From positions 3,731,167 through 3,795,166 of the forward strand of contig NW_017189517.1 of NCBI RefSeq assembly GCF_001704415.2: DNA of 64,000 nucleotides. Direction: 5' to 3'. The translations under genes and the position numbers were made by a program. Of the stretch, positions 33,806-44,998 are shown piece by piece. How positions within the stretch are numbered: the first letter of the stretch is position 1; every line of letters begins with the position of its first letter. Under the pieces are notes generated by a model. That model saw only the letters and a list, made by a program, of their open reading frames with translations. It searched no databases and was not told where the DNA came from. Origin of the DNA: Capra hircus. Lineage: Eukaryota > Chordata > Mammalia > Artiodactyla > Bovidae.

Positions 33806-34779
33806 TCTTATCAAACATATTTTGAATCAAGTAATGGACTGGATGTGTTATTTTTCAAAGTTCTGAAACCCCTTCAGATAACCTAAAGAGTGCAGTAGTG
33901 TAGGGAAGATAAAGGAAGAGAGGAAATCATCATAGAAATGATTCTGGAGCCTCAGCCCCACTTCCAGTACAGAAGCTGCACTTTCACCAACACGTCTATG
34001 AAACTTTTGTTTCTGATTTTGTTTTAGAAAAGATTCTGCTGAGAATAAAGTCAGAAATAACCAAAGTCCATAATATTGAAGCTCTCCCCAAGCTCTTAAT
34101 TCCATAATTTTGTGAAACTGCAATGAACTAAATGACAGAAATAACATAGGATGAAAACATTAGACTCTAGTCTACATACAAACAATCTTCAAAGAGGTTT
34201 GCCTCAGACTCAGATCATTTTCAGACAGTTCAGCAGATCATTGCACTACTGTATGAGACAATCATTCAGGAAACTGTTTCTAGGAGGACTTTTTTTTTCT
34301 TCTTTCTTTTCAAGAGTACATGTCCTAGTAGCTAGAAACAAATTACTATGTGGTGCCTGCAGAACAAGGATACTGTTTCTCTCAAACCATTATTCTTACC
34401 CATGATAGTTTCATTCCATTTTAGTTAGTAACTGAAATAAACCTATAAAATCCACATTCTTTCTCTTTCCTGTGGGAGCCTCTTGATTCAGCAAACTTGA
34501 TTGAATATAAAAGGCAATATTCAGAGAAGAAAGACACAATTGTACAACTAATTAAATCACTTGCCTCTTGCCTCAGAGGTTAATGATCATCCCAATCAGG
34601 GATCACAAAGCTAAAATTAGATGTTTTAGAAGTGAAGTAAATAGCTATTATAATCTTTATATTAAAAATTATCAAAGATTTTAATACCGCTCTCTATTTT
34701 GTCTCTCTCCTTTGTTTTTGTAATGTTTTCACATTACAAAGCACAGAATTCAAGAAGTGTCAGGGGCTTTGGAGACAAT
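33806..34779. other. no gene seen
   Basis: No recognisable gene. The 99-codon minus frame (34147-33848) and the 84-codon plus frame (34151-34405) overlap ordinary sequence and have no domain I recognise. Confidence 0.4.
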
Positions 34780-34895
34780 ACTGCACAAATTTTCTTCTCA
34801 TATAATGTGAAAAAGCCCAGGGAAGGGAAACAACACACCCCAGATCATTCAAGTAGTAGAAATAAGATTAGAAATCAGGACTATGACTCTTAATT
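34780..34895 (-). mobile_element. MIR-like SINE, reversed
   Basis: 'gcccagggaagggaaacaac', 'cagatcattcaagtagtag' and 'aaatcaggactatgactctt' follow the order of a reversed MIR (gagg...aagtaacttgcccaaggtcac...agtggcagagc...). Diverged. Confidence 0.4.
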
Positions 34896-34974
34896 AGATG
34901 ATCTGTCTTTGATACTAAATTTCAATCTATTTATATTTTTGAAAAAAGTATAATATAAGACAGAATAATATACT

Positions 34975-35130
34975 GCATGAGGCATTGTAGCACAGTAGAA
35001 AGAATATGGATTTTGGAGGAAGACGGATCTGGTTTGAGTTCCAATTAGGTCTCTTTCTAGTTTCTTAAACACCTTGAGCCTCATTTCTGCCTCTGAAAGA
35101 TTAAGATGGAAATATTAGTTGTGGTGTATT
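34975..35130 (+). mobile_element. MIR SINE
   Basis: 'gtagcacagtagaaagaatatgg', 'ctggtttgagttccaattag', 'ttcttaaacaccttgagcctc' and 'atttctgcctctgaaagatt' match the MIR core order. Confidence 0.7.
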
Positions 35131-35149
35131 ATACTTTTCAAATTGGTGT

Positions 35150-35745
35150 GACCTGAATGCTCCTACCAACAATAGGTGGACCTTTGTCCCCTCCTCTCCT
35201 ATCTGATTTGACTAGTGACTGTTCTGAGCATTACAGGGTAACTGAATGATAGTATTTTAGCCTGGAGAATCCCATGGACAGAGGAGCCTGGTGGGTTATA
35301 GTCCATGGGGTCGCAAAGAGTCGGCCATGACTGAAGTGACTTAGCACACACACACATATGACTTCCAAAGCTAAAACAGAAATGGTATGGGAGTTTTTAC
35401 CAGGTTTTCCTGGGACACTTGCTTGGAGGATGGTAACTGCCAGGTGTGACGTTCAATTGCTCAGTAGTTACTATTGTGAACTGGTGGACAATCCTAGCTG
35501 GGATTCCAGCTTACAGCCAACATCTCCTGCCAACCATGGGAGTCAGCCATTTTGAACGTTCAGGCCAGTGGAATTTTCAAATGAGGGAAATCACAGCTAA
35601 AATCTGGGTGCAGGCGCATGAGAAACCCCAAGAAGTAGGCAACTGAACCCTTTCTGAATTCCTGATTTTTTAAATCATGAACACAGCAAAAGCATTTTCA
35701 TTTTACTCTAAATTTAGGGTCATTTGTTTTGCAACAATAACCAGA
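35150..35745 (+). mobile_element. MLT1-type (ERVL-MaLR) LTR
   Basis: Blocks typical of MLT1 LTRs are in order: 'gaatgctcctaccaacaata', 'cagcttacagccaacatctc', 'ccatgggagtcagccatttt', 'gcgcatgagaaaccccaag' and, at the end, 'gggtcatttgttttgcaaca'. A SINE piece (35258-35357) is inserted. It is diverged and shows no internal coding region. Confidence 0.65.
35258..35357 (+). mobile_element. Bov-tA/Bov-A SINE, 3' part, with (CA)n
   Basis: Only the BovB-like 3' part is present ('agcctggagaatcccatgg' to 'gaagtgacttagcacacac'), so it is 5'-truncated. It lies inside the MLT1 LTR. Confidence 0.9.
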
Positions 35746-35750
35746 TCACA

Positions 35751-35753
<3 letters not shown>

Positions 35754-35789
<36 letters not shown>
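35754..35789. repeat. (CTG)n microsatellite at the SINE end
   Basis: About 11 uninterrupted CTG units at the tail of the Bov-A2 SINE (AGC repeat on the SINE strand). Such tracts are often length-polymorphic. The poly-Ala and poly-Cys runs they encode are artefacts. Confidence 0.95.
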
Positions 35790-36048
35790 GTCGCTTCAGT
35801 CGTGTCCGACTCTGTGCAACCCCATAGACGGCAGCCCACTAGGCTCCTCTGTCCCTGGGATTCTCCAGGCAAGAATACTGGAGTGGGTTGTCACTTCCTT
35901 CTCCAATGCATGAAAGTGAAAAGTGAAAGTGAAGTCGCTCAGTCGTGTCTGACTCTTAGCGACCCCATGGACTGCAGCCCACCAGGCTCTTCCATCCATG
36001 TGATTTTCCAGGCAAGAGTACTGGAGTGGGGTGCCATTGCCTTCTCTG
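35755..36048 (-). mobile_element. Bov-A2 SINE (dimeric)
   Basis: Two BovB-like units in tandem, joined by 'tgcatgaaagtgaaaagtga', are the dimeric Bov-A2 structure. On the plus strand it begins with a (CTG)n tract. A perfect 12-bp TSD, agatcacatact, lies at 35743-35754 and 36049-36060. A well-preserved, fairly recent insertion. Confidence 0.95.
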
Positions 36049-36325
36049 AGATCACATACTATATAAGGACTAAAAGGTAAAGTGCACAGTATAGTACTCA
36101 CCAAAATATACAAAGCTAATTTTTATGAAATTACATTAATAAAGAAGCACTCCCATTTTTACATTGAGGCAATGATAATTTTTTATTATACCCAAGTTAA
36201 ATTCCACTTCAGGAACATATGTGATGGCTCCAGTTAATCTGAAGTTCCTCATATTTCCCTTGTTATTCTCTTGCCTTCACATATACTCTCAGTTCTTTCT
36301 CTAGATCTCAGGCCTGGACATTCTC

Positions 36326-36418
36326 ACTTGGAGAATTCCATGGACAGAGAAGCCTGGTGAGTTACAATCCTTGGGGACACAAAGAGTCAGACACGACTGA
36401 GTGACTAACACACACACT
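36326..36418 (+). mobile_element. SINE 3' fragment (Bov-tA/Bov-A type)
   Basis: The BovB-like end ('acttggagaattccatggac' to 'cacgactgagtgactaacac') with a short CA tail. It is 5'-truncated; flanking DNA on both sides is unassigned. Confidence 0.88.
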
Positions 36419-37080
36419 ATATTTGGACTGATGCTATTGTTTAAGTAATATATTGTATATGTGGCATTTGAGAAATTCTCTCAATGCAGATATACATCCA
36501 CTTATAAAAGTTAGTATCAGCTTATGCCACACATATATGTTTTGATGTACTAAATGTATGTAGACCATATGGACAGAGCATGTAAATGAAGCCACACAAA
36601 CGAATTGCATCTGATCAGTTGTCCTTCTAATATGTGCAGACATACATAATCGTGTTCTCTGGCATAGAGAGTTCAGTTCAGTTGAGTTCAGTCGCTCAGT
36701 AGTGTCTGACTCTTTGTGAACCCATGAATCTCAGCATGCCAGGCCTCTCTGTCCATCACCATCTCCCGGAGTTAACTCAAACTCATGTCCATCGAGTCAG
36801 TGATGCCATCCAGCCATCTCATCCTCGGTCATCCCCTTCTCCTCCTGCCCCCAATACCTCCCAGCATCAGAGTCTTTTCCAATGAGTCAACTCTTTGCAT
36901 GAGGTGGCCAAAGTACTGGAGTTTCAGCTTTAGCATCATTCCTTCCAAAGAACACCCAGGGCTGATTTACTTTAGAATGGACTGGTTGGATCTCCTTGCA
37001 GTCCAAGGGACTCTCAAGAGTCTTCTCCAAAACCAGAGTTCAAAAGCATCAATTCTTTGGCACTCAGCTTTCTTCACAGT

Positions 37081-38786
37081 CTAACGCTCACATCCATACC
37101 TGATCAATGGAAAAACCATAGCCTTGACTAGGCAGACCTTAGTCAGCAAAGTAATGTCTCTGCTTTTGAATATGTTATCTAGGTTGGTCATAACTTTCCT
37201 TTCAAGGAGTAAGCGTCTTTTAATTTCATGGCTGCAGTCACCATCTGCAGTAATTTTGGAGCCCCCCAAAATAAAGTCTGACACTGTTTCCACTGTTTCC
37301 CCATCTATTTCCCATGAAGTGATGGGACCAGATGCCATGATCTTCGTTTTCTGAATGTTGAGCGTTAAGCCAAATTTTCACTCTCCTCTTTCACTTTCAT
37401 CAAGAGGCTTTTTAGTTCCTCTTCACTTTCTGCCATAAAGGTGGGGTGGTATCATCTGCATATCTAAGGTTATTGATATTTCTCCTGGCAATCTTGATTC
37501 TAGCTTGTCGTTCTTCCAGCCCAGCATTTCCCATGATGTACTCTGCATATAAGTTGAATAAGCAGGGTGACAGTATACAGCCTTGACATGCTCCTTTTCT
37601 TATTTGGAACCAGTCTGTTGTTCCATGTCCAGTTCTAACTGTTTTTTCCTCACCTGCTTACAGGTTTCTCAAGAGGCAGGTCAGGTGGTCTCGTATTCCC
37701 ATCTCTTTAAGAATTTTCCACAGTTTATTGTGATCCACATAGTCAAAGGCTTTGGCATAGTCAATAAAGCAGAAACAGATGTTTTTCTGGCACTCTCTTG
37801 CTTTTTCCATGATCCAGCAGATGTTGGCAGTTTGATTTCTGATTCCTTTGCCTTTTCTAAAACCAGCTTGAACATCAGGAAGTTCACGATTCATGTATTG
37901 CTGAAGCTTGGCTTGGAGAATTTTGAGCATTACTTTACTAGCATGTGAGATGAGTGCAATTGTGTGGTAGTTTGAGCATTCTTTGGCATTGCCTTGCTTT
38001 GGGATTGGAATGAAAACTGACCTTTTCCAGTCCTGTGGCCACTGCTGAGTTTTCCAAATTTGCTGGCATATTGAGTGCAGCACTTTCACAGCATCATCTT
38101 TCAGGATTTGAAATAGCTCCACTGGAATTCCATCACCTCCACTAGCTTTGCTCGTATTGATGCTTTTTAAGGCCCGCTTGACTTCACATTCCAAGATGTT
38201 TGCCCCTAGGTGAGTGATCACACCATCGTGATTATCTTGGTCGTGAAGCTCTTTGTTTTACACTTCTTCTGTGTATTCTTGCCATCTCTCCTTAATATCT
38301 TCTGCTTCTGTTAGGTCCATACCATTTCTGTCCTTTATCGAGCCCATCTTTGCATGGAATGTTCCCTTGGTATCTCTAATTTTCTTGAAGAGATCTCTAG
38401 TCTTTCCCATTCTGTTGTTTTCCTCTATTTCTTTGCATTGATTGCTGAAGAAGGCTTTCTTATCTCTTCTTGCTATTCTTTGGAACTCTGCATTCAGATG
38501 CTTATAACTTTCATTTTCTCCTTTGCTTTTCACTTCTCTTTTTTTCACAGCTATTTGTAAGGCCTCCCCAGAGAGCCATTTTGCTTTTTTTGCATTTCTT
38601 TTCCATGGAGATGGTCTTGATCCCTGTCTCCTGTACAATGTCATGAACCTCATTCCATAGTTCATCAGGCACTCTATCTATCAGATCTAGGCCCTTAAAT
38701 CTATTTCTCACTTCCACTGTATAATCATAAGGGATTTGATTTAGGTCATACCTGAATGGTCTAGTGGTTTTTCCTACTGTCTTCAA
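37081..38786 (-). pseudogene. BovB linker, RT and C-terminal remnant
   Basis: In coding order: 38786-38511 and 38665-38258 (linker), 38221-37658 (187 codons of RT with VELFQILKDDAVKV, NYHTIALISHASK and FIDYAKAFDYVDHNKLW) and 37338-37081 (C-terminal part). The sequence at about 37450-37470 still encodes the YADD box, but a 4-base duplication (ggtggggtgg) breaks the frame next to it. Confidence 0.9.
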
Positions 38787-38898
38787 TTTAAGTCTGAATT
38801 TGGCGATAAGGAGCTCATGATCTGAGCCACAGTCAGCTCCCAGTCTTGTTTTTGCTGACTGTATAGAGCTTCTCCATCTTTGGCTGCAAAGAATATAA

Positions 38899-39486
38899 TC
38901 AGTCTGATTTTGCTGTTGACCCTATGGTGATCCATGTGTGGAGTCTTCTCTTGTGTTGTTGGAAGAGGGTGTTTGCTATTATCAGTGCGTTCTCTTGGCA
39001 AAACTCTATTAACCTTTGATCTGCTTCATTCCGTATTCCAAGGCCAAATTTTCCTGTTACTCCAGGTGTTTCTTGACATCCTACTTTTGCTTTCCAGTCC
39101 CCTATAATGAAAAGGACATCTTTTTTGGGTGTTAGTTTTAAAAGGTCTTGTAGATCTTCATAGAACTGTTCACCTTCAGCTTCTTCAGCGTTACTGGTTG
39201 GGGCATAGCCTTGGATTACCGTGATATTGAATGGTTTGCCTTGGAGACGAACAGAGATCATTCTGTCATTTTTGAGATTGCACCCAAGTACTGCATTTCG
39301 GACTCTCTTGTTGACCATGATGGCTACTCCATATCTTTTTAGGGATTCCTGCCCGCAGTGGTAGATATAATGGTCATCTGAGTTAAATTCACCCATTCCA
39401 GTCCATTTTAGTTCACTGATTCCTAGAATGTTGGCATTCATTCTTGCCATCTCCTGTTTGACCACTTCTAATTTGCCTTGATTCAT
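38899..39486 (-). pseudogene. BovB endonuclease remnant
   Basis: A 195-codon frame with ISELKWTG, GYAPTSNAEEAE and FIIGDWKAKVG. The normal motif is GDWNAKVG, so the Asn that helps form the EN active site is Lys here. After HTW a small deletion shifts the frame into ITIGSTAKSD, before the SDHELL motif (in frame 39001-38783). Confidence 0.9.
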
Positions 39487-39968
39487 GGACCTAACTCCAG
39501 GTCCCTATGCAATACTGCTGTTTACAGCATCAGACCTTGCTTCTTTCACCAGTCACATCCACAACTGGGTATTGTTATTGCTTTGGCTCCATCCCTTCAT
39601 TCTTTCTGGAGTTATTTCTCCACTGATCCCCAGTAGCATATTGGGCTCCTACTGACCTGGGGAGTTCCTCTTTCAGTATCCTCTCCTTTTTCCTTTTCAT
39701 ACTGTTCATGGGTTTCTCTAGGCAAGAATACTAAAGTGGTTTGCCATTCCCTTCTCCAGTGGACCACATCCTGTCAGACCTTACACCATGACCCACCCGT
39801 CCTGGGTGACCCCACAATGCATGGCCTAATTTCATTGAGTTAGACAAGGCTGTGGTCCGTGTGATTAGATGGACTACTTTTCTGTGGTTATGGTTTCAGT
39901 GTGTCTTTCCTCTAATGCCCTCTTGCAACACCTACCATCTTACTTGGGTTTCTCTTACCTTGGACGTA

Positions 39969-40344
39969 GGCAACTACTCCATAAATGATGATGGGGATGC
40001 TTCCTGTGTAATGAATAGGCAGGACTCATGTTTGGAAAAGATGTTCATTAAATAAAAATATTTTAAATGCAATGATATGGCTGGCTGTATATCACAGAAC
40101 CTGGGAATGGTCCTGTCTCTTTTCTAGATAAGAGCTGTGCAGTGACATCTGCTAAAGGTCACCATGAATCAACAGGGTTTGGAGTCAACTCAATGCTCAG
40201 AGTCATTTCCAGTTTACAAGTCCTCTCTTAGGAAAGTAGTGCTCATCCTCCCTTCACTGCCCACCCCCCCCCACCTTTCATTTTATCTACCATCATCAAG
40301 CATACCATATATGAGGAACATTTTCATCAATTTCTGTGGATGAA
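39969..40344. other. no gene seen
   Basis: No recognised repeat or gene. A C-rich run occurs at 40261-40276. Confidence 0.45.
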
Positions 40345-40560
40345 AGGAAGGCAACTTCCACTTATGGAGTGCACAGTATGTACGAGGTGAATCATTGTGC
40401 TACTTCACATGTCAGTGTCATTTAATTCTTCCAGTAGAGTATGGTGAAACAAGAGAACACTTAGTTAGAAGTGTTTGCTAATAATACAAGCAAGCAATTA
40501 TTGTCTTCCTAGATCCATAAAATATTAATTTTGGAAGAAATTTCTAGAGATCATTTGGCT
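40345..40560 (-). mobile_element. MIR SINE, reversed, diverged
   Basis: 'cttatggagtgcacagtatgtac' and 'tgtgctacttcacatgtcagtgtcatttaat' follow the reversed MIR 3' block (attgagcacttactatgtgc... acatg...tcatttaatcc). Confidence 0.5.
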
Positions 40561-40623
40561 TAGTGATTTTTAACCAGATTTTGGCTTCAGTTCTATTAAT
40601 ATATGTGACAAATTATCCCTAAT

Positions 40624-40838
40624 GTTGTTGTATAGTCACTAAGTTGTGTCCGACTCTTTTGTGACCCCATGGGCTATAGCCTACTAGGCTCCTCTTGTCC
40701 AGAGGATTTTCCAGGCAAGAATATTGGAGAATATTGCCATGCCCTCTTCTATGGGATCTTCCTGATCCAGGGAATAAATCCATGTCTCCTGCATTGGCAG
40801 GCGGATTCTTTACCACTGAGCCACCAGGAAAGCCATCA
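40624..40838 (-). mobile_element. Bov-tA SINE
   Basis: Minus-strand SINE, 'gttgttgtatagtcactaag' to 'ctgagccaccaggaaagcc', complete with tRNA-like head. Confidence 0.93.
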
Positions 40839-43249
40839 CTAATATTATGTCTTCTAGAAGATAGGAGGAGAGGAGAGTTAGGATAGGAATCTGTATTTTG
40901 AAAGTGAAAGCTCATCCAGGACTTGCCAATAGGCCTTTTGTTGAATGCATGTTACTGTTCTTCCCCGCCACCCCCATTTGAGAATCCTGAAGTAGTTGGA
41001 TGCTCTTTCTTTACCAGTGAAACAGTTGGAACATTATGACAACCGAGATGAAGTGACTTGGCCAAAACACTGCAAGATTTTTTTAGAGGTAATCATCTCT
41101 ATTTCTTTCTCTAGGACCCTGTCTACTTCTCTTCAAGAATGTGTATTAATGTCAGTATTTTTTAAAAAATGATTAATTTGAGAACTGATCAAGCCATCCT
41201 TATATAAGCGGAACTTATTGTGTCCCAAATGCAAATTATGTGAGTGCAAGGGATTCAATGGTCTTCACATTTTAGTCAATGTCCCATTTGCAAGATAAAG
41301 CCCAGAACACTGGTGCTGGAGTCATCATCTGTAATTCCAGGCAAATGAGAGAAATGCCATGCATATTAATTACTCCTGCTACAAAACTAAAGTTGATGGG
41401 GAATTGGGGATGGTAATAACAATAATAGGAATTAAAATAACCTGAAGTACTATCCAAACATGAATCAAAGTATTCTATCACTTGCAGAAATCATTTAATG
41501 AGTGCCGACTGCCTCAGAAATGTATCATTTTTTTTTCTCATTTCATTGATTGATTTTTGGCATGAATGTAGATGTGGGAAACAGATACTCTTTACCTGAT
41601 TCTGTAGCCCTTATTTGTATTATTTCATGAATTCATTATAGCAGAACCTTCACTATATTTTAATGCAAACAGAATAGATAATGAGTTCCTCCCAGTGTCT
41701 TACTTCACCTCTCTACATTATTTTTTTATCAAATTACATCGTTGGTCAATAGAGTCTTTGATTTTCCATACTGGTGGTAAATGCTGCAATTCTGTGGCTC
41801 TCAAGGATCTTGGCATTCAAATTCAGGATAGATTCAGCTTTTCTTGGAAAAGAGAGTTCTACTTTCGAGTCAAGTGAACTACACCATTATAACCTAATAA
41901 CAATCTTCACTGAAAGCAATTGAAAATGATTAGTGAGCACATTTATCCTCATCACCCTAGGTTGCAAGTCAAGACTGTTGGAAACCTCCTGAAGAGAAGA
42001 TACCATCCACTTAAAATGGGCCAGAGATGTTTGCTTTCGGTACGTCTTTTACTCTTCAGTTTTGAGTCTGCCCTCATGCTCTTAACCAATATATCACATA
42101 GTAAACCCTATAAACTTGATCTTTATTCATGACAGAACACTATTCATTTTGAGTATGTGGTCCTATCTTTTTCATGCATAACATCCATCTCAACAACAGT
42201 GACATCACTCATCTTCTCTGACAAATGTCAACTCTTTCTTCTTTTATAATTCTAACCAAGAGTTCCCTAAACTATGACATTTTATTACATCTGACTTTCT
42301 GCTTCTCATCTCTGTCACCATTTTTTAGCATCCTTGTATATAGGGAATACTGACACTTTTGATCTGTTCTAAAGCAGAGCTGTTGCTTTAGTTATCTGTT
42401 GATCACCATTTGAGGTTTGCAAAGGCAATACCTTCACCTGAAAAACAGAGCTGGAGATTACATTATCTTCACTCTGTATAAATGAAATCTATTGATGTGA
42501 TCCAGAAATGGAGAGGGGATTAGAGAGAAGAACAAGAACAGTCGAGAATCATATGCTTGTGAATGTATGGGAGAAAATACTTTTTTTTTTTTTAAATTTT
42601 AAACTTAATCTGAAAATGAGGCAAAAGGTCCATTTTGTTCCTGTAACTGTGGCCTGAATAGAAAATTTTAGCCATTTTTTGTCAGTATCACCTATAAGGG
42701 AAGAAGTTTTGTATGAAAGCACCAAAGGTGAGCCTTAGGGACCAGTATGGTTTTCAGCAACATAGGTTTAAGGAGAAATAAAATTGTATGCTGTGACAAC
42801 ACTATAATTTTGTTACAGAATAAACAAGTGAGAGAGAGAGGGACGAGATGCTGGAAGCATGCACACTTTACTGAGTAAAATTATTACTCCATTTAAAAGT
42901 TCAATTGTGATTGCAAATAGCCAGATGATAAAGAGTAAATTTGCATAAACTGTTTAAAAAGGGATTCAGATTCAAGGTTTTGTTCTATCAGTATTGCACT
43001 AAACAACTCGTGGTGGCTAATTAGAACTCCAGTATGCTCATACTGTGGCCTCAGAAGAATTGTAGTAATATATTTAATCATTGAGAAAAAATTAAATGAT
43101 GGGTAAGTTAACATCATCTAATTGATGATGCCACGGATTATTCATTGTGGCATGTAAATCTGTTTTTATATGTGTCTTTGTCATGGACCATGTTAACGTG
43201 TGTGAACTTGCTTCATCTCCTTTTGTCAAAGTAAACATTATATTTTAAA
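40839..43249. other. 2.4 kb of apparently unique DNA, no gene seen
   Basis: No transposon I can name, no RNA gene and no convincing exon. Small features: a possible MIR scrap near 41040-41090, T12 at 42582-42593 and GA repeats at 42827-42841. The frames at 41272-41481, 41920-42132 and 42893-43117 show no known domain. Confidence 0.45.
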
Positions 43250-43326
43250 ATTTTTAAAATTGAAGTGTAGTTGACTTACAGTGTTAGTTACTGCTGTACA
43301 GTGAAGTGTTCAGTTATACATATACA

Positions 43327-43595
43327 TGCTGCTACTGCTGCTAAGTCACTTCAGTTGTGTCCGACTCTGTGCGACCTCATAGACAGGGGCGCACTGTCTC
43401 TGGGATTCTCCAGGCAAGAACACTGGAGTGGGTTTCCATTTCTTTCTCCAATGCATGAAAGTGAAAAGCGAAAGTGAAGTCACTCAGTCGTGCCCGACTC
43501 TTAGTGACCCCATGGACTGCAGCCTACCAGGCTCCTCCATACATGGGATTTTCCAGGCAAGAGTACTGGAGTGGGGTGCCACTGGAGTGGGGTGT
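43327..43595 (-). mobile_element. Bov-A2 SINE (dimeric)
   Basis: Dimeric BovB-like units with the 'gcatgaaagtgaaaagcgaa' joint. The plus-strand start is a degraded CTG tract ('tgctgctactgctgct'). The head end carries a local duplication of 'actggagtggggtg' (43567 and about 43581). Confidence 0.92.
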
Positions 43596-43975
43596 ATATA
43601 TATATACACATTCTTTTTTGATGTATATATTCTCTTTTATATAAACCATTATGGTTTATCATAGGATAATGAATATATTTCTCTGTGCTATATAGTAAGA
43701 CCTGTTGTTTATCCATTCTATATATAAAAACTTACATCTGCTAACTCCAACCCTTTCTGCCATGGAAATCACCAGTCTTTTCTGTCTGTGATTCTGTTTT
43801 TGTTTCATAGATGGGTTCACCTGTGTCATATTTCAGATTCCACATATAAGTGATATTATATGGTATTTGTCTTTCTCTTTCAGACTTCACTTAGTATGAT
43901 AATCTCTCTTTGAATCCATGTTGCTGCATATGGCATTGTCTTTCTTGTTTATGACTGAGTAGTATTCCATAATGT

Positions 43976-43976
43976 T

Positions 43977-44020
<44 letters not shown>

Positions 44021-44024
44021 CACA
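43976..44024. repeat. (TG)n microsatellite
   Basis: A nearly pure TG run of about 22 units inside the L1, a likely length-polymorphic marker. Confidence 0.95.
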
Positions 44025-44711
44025 CATCTTCTTTATCCATTAATTTGTTGATGGACGCTTAGGTTGCTTCCATGTCTTGGCTATTGTGAACAGTGCTGCT
44101 ATCAACATAAGGATGCATGTATCTTTTCAAATTATGGTTTTCTCCAGATATGTGCCCAGGAGTGGAATTGCTGAATCATGTGGTAGTTCTGTTTTTAGTT
44201 TTTTAGGAACCTCCATACTATTTTCCATACTGGTGTACAAATTTATATTCCCACCAACAGTGTAGGAGGGCTCCCTCTTCTCTACACCCTCTCCAGCATT
44301 TGTTATTTGTAGATTTTTTCAAGATGACTATTCTAACTGCTACCTCACTATAGTTTTGATTTACATTTGTCTAATAATTAGAGATGTTGATCATCTTTTC
44401 ATGTGCTTGTTGGCCATCTGTATGAAAATAAACATCTTAGTTGTTGGGACATAAAATGCTATTAGGGGGACTCACTAGACATGTTAAACATTACATGGGT
44501 TAAGTGCCATTGCTACCTACTTAATGTGACAACTACTTCCTCATTCATCATTCATCTTGGGTCATATTTGTTATATTTACTAACTAAGCAAAAATACCAT
44601 GTATCACTCCATTTTAATTTTTCTTTCCACATATTTTGAGCTAAATGCAAGGTGGCTAGAATAGGGAGATGTCATTAGCTATTCAGAGGAGATGCACCTC
44701 TGTATGCATTT

Positions 44712-44998
44712 TGTTATTATTCAGTCGCTGAGTCACATCAGAGTCTTTGCGAACCCATGGACTGCAGCATGCCAGGGTTCCCTGTCCTTCACTATCTCCC
44801 GGAGTTTGCTCAAACTCATGTCCATCGAGTTGGTGATGCTCTCCAACCATTTCATCGTCTGTCACCCCCTTCTCCTCCTGCCTTCAATCTTTCCCAGAAT
44901 CAGGGTCTTTTCCAGTGAGTCAATTCTTCATATCAGCTAGCCAAAGTATTGTAGCTTCAGCTTCAGCGTCAGTCCTTCCAATGAATATTCAGGGTTGA
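44712..44998 (-). mobile_element. short BovB 3' end (ART2A-like)
   Basis: From 'gttattattcagtcgctgag' to 'aatgaatattcagggttgatt': the BovB 3' end, minus strand, about 287 bp. It is more diverged than the 29504-29821 copy; its tail lacks GAACT units. Confidence 0.9.

Larger units (their letters stand above)
36668..39968 (-). mobile_element. nearly full-length BovB
   Basis: About 3.3 kb, minus strand, from the reversed tail (GAGTTCAGTTCAG) to the 5' region ('acttgggtttctcttacctt'). It lacks roughly the last 100-150 bp of 5' sequence seen in the 18253-21684 copy. No convincing TSD was found by eye. The ORF is broken in several places. Confidence 0.94.
43250..44425 (-). mobile_element. ruminant/artiodactyl L1 3' region, with SINE and (TG)n
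   Basis: Starts with the reversed 3' end ('ttgaagtgtagttgacttac') and goes through reversed ORF2 C-terminal sequence ('tatggctgagtag'-like block at 43953, 'tccattaatttgttgatgg', 'ctcttctctacaccctctcc', 'catcttttcatgtgcttg'). A Bov-A2 SINE at 43327-43595 interrupts it. No open frame. Confidence 0.85.

Noticed and set aside
35677..36080. Frames with poly-Ala and poly-Cys runs (35677-35913, 35724-36080)
   Set aside because: The runs are translations of the (CTG)n tract of a Bov-A2 SINE.
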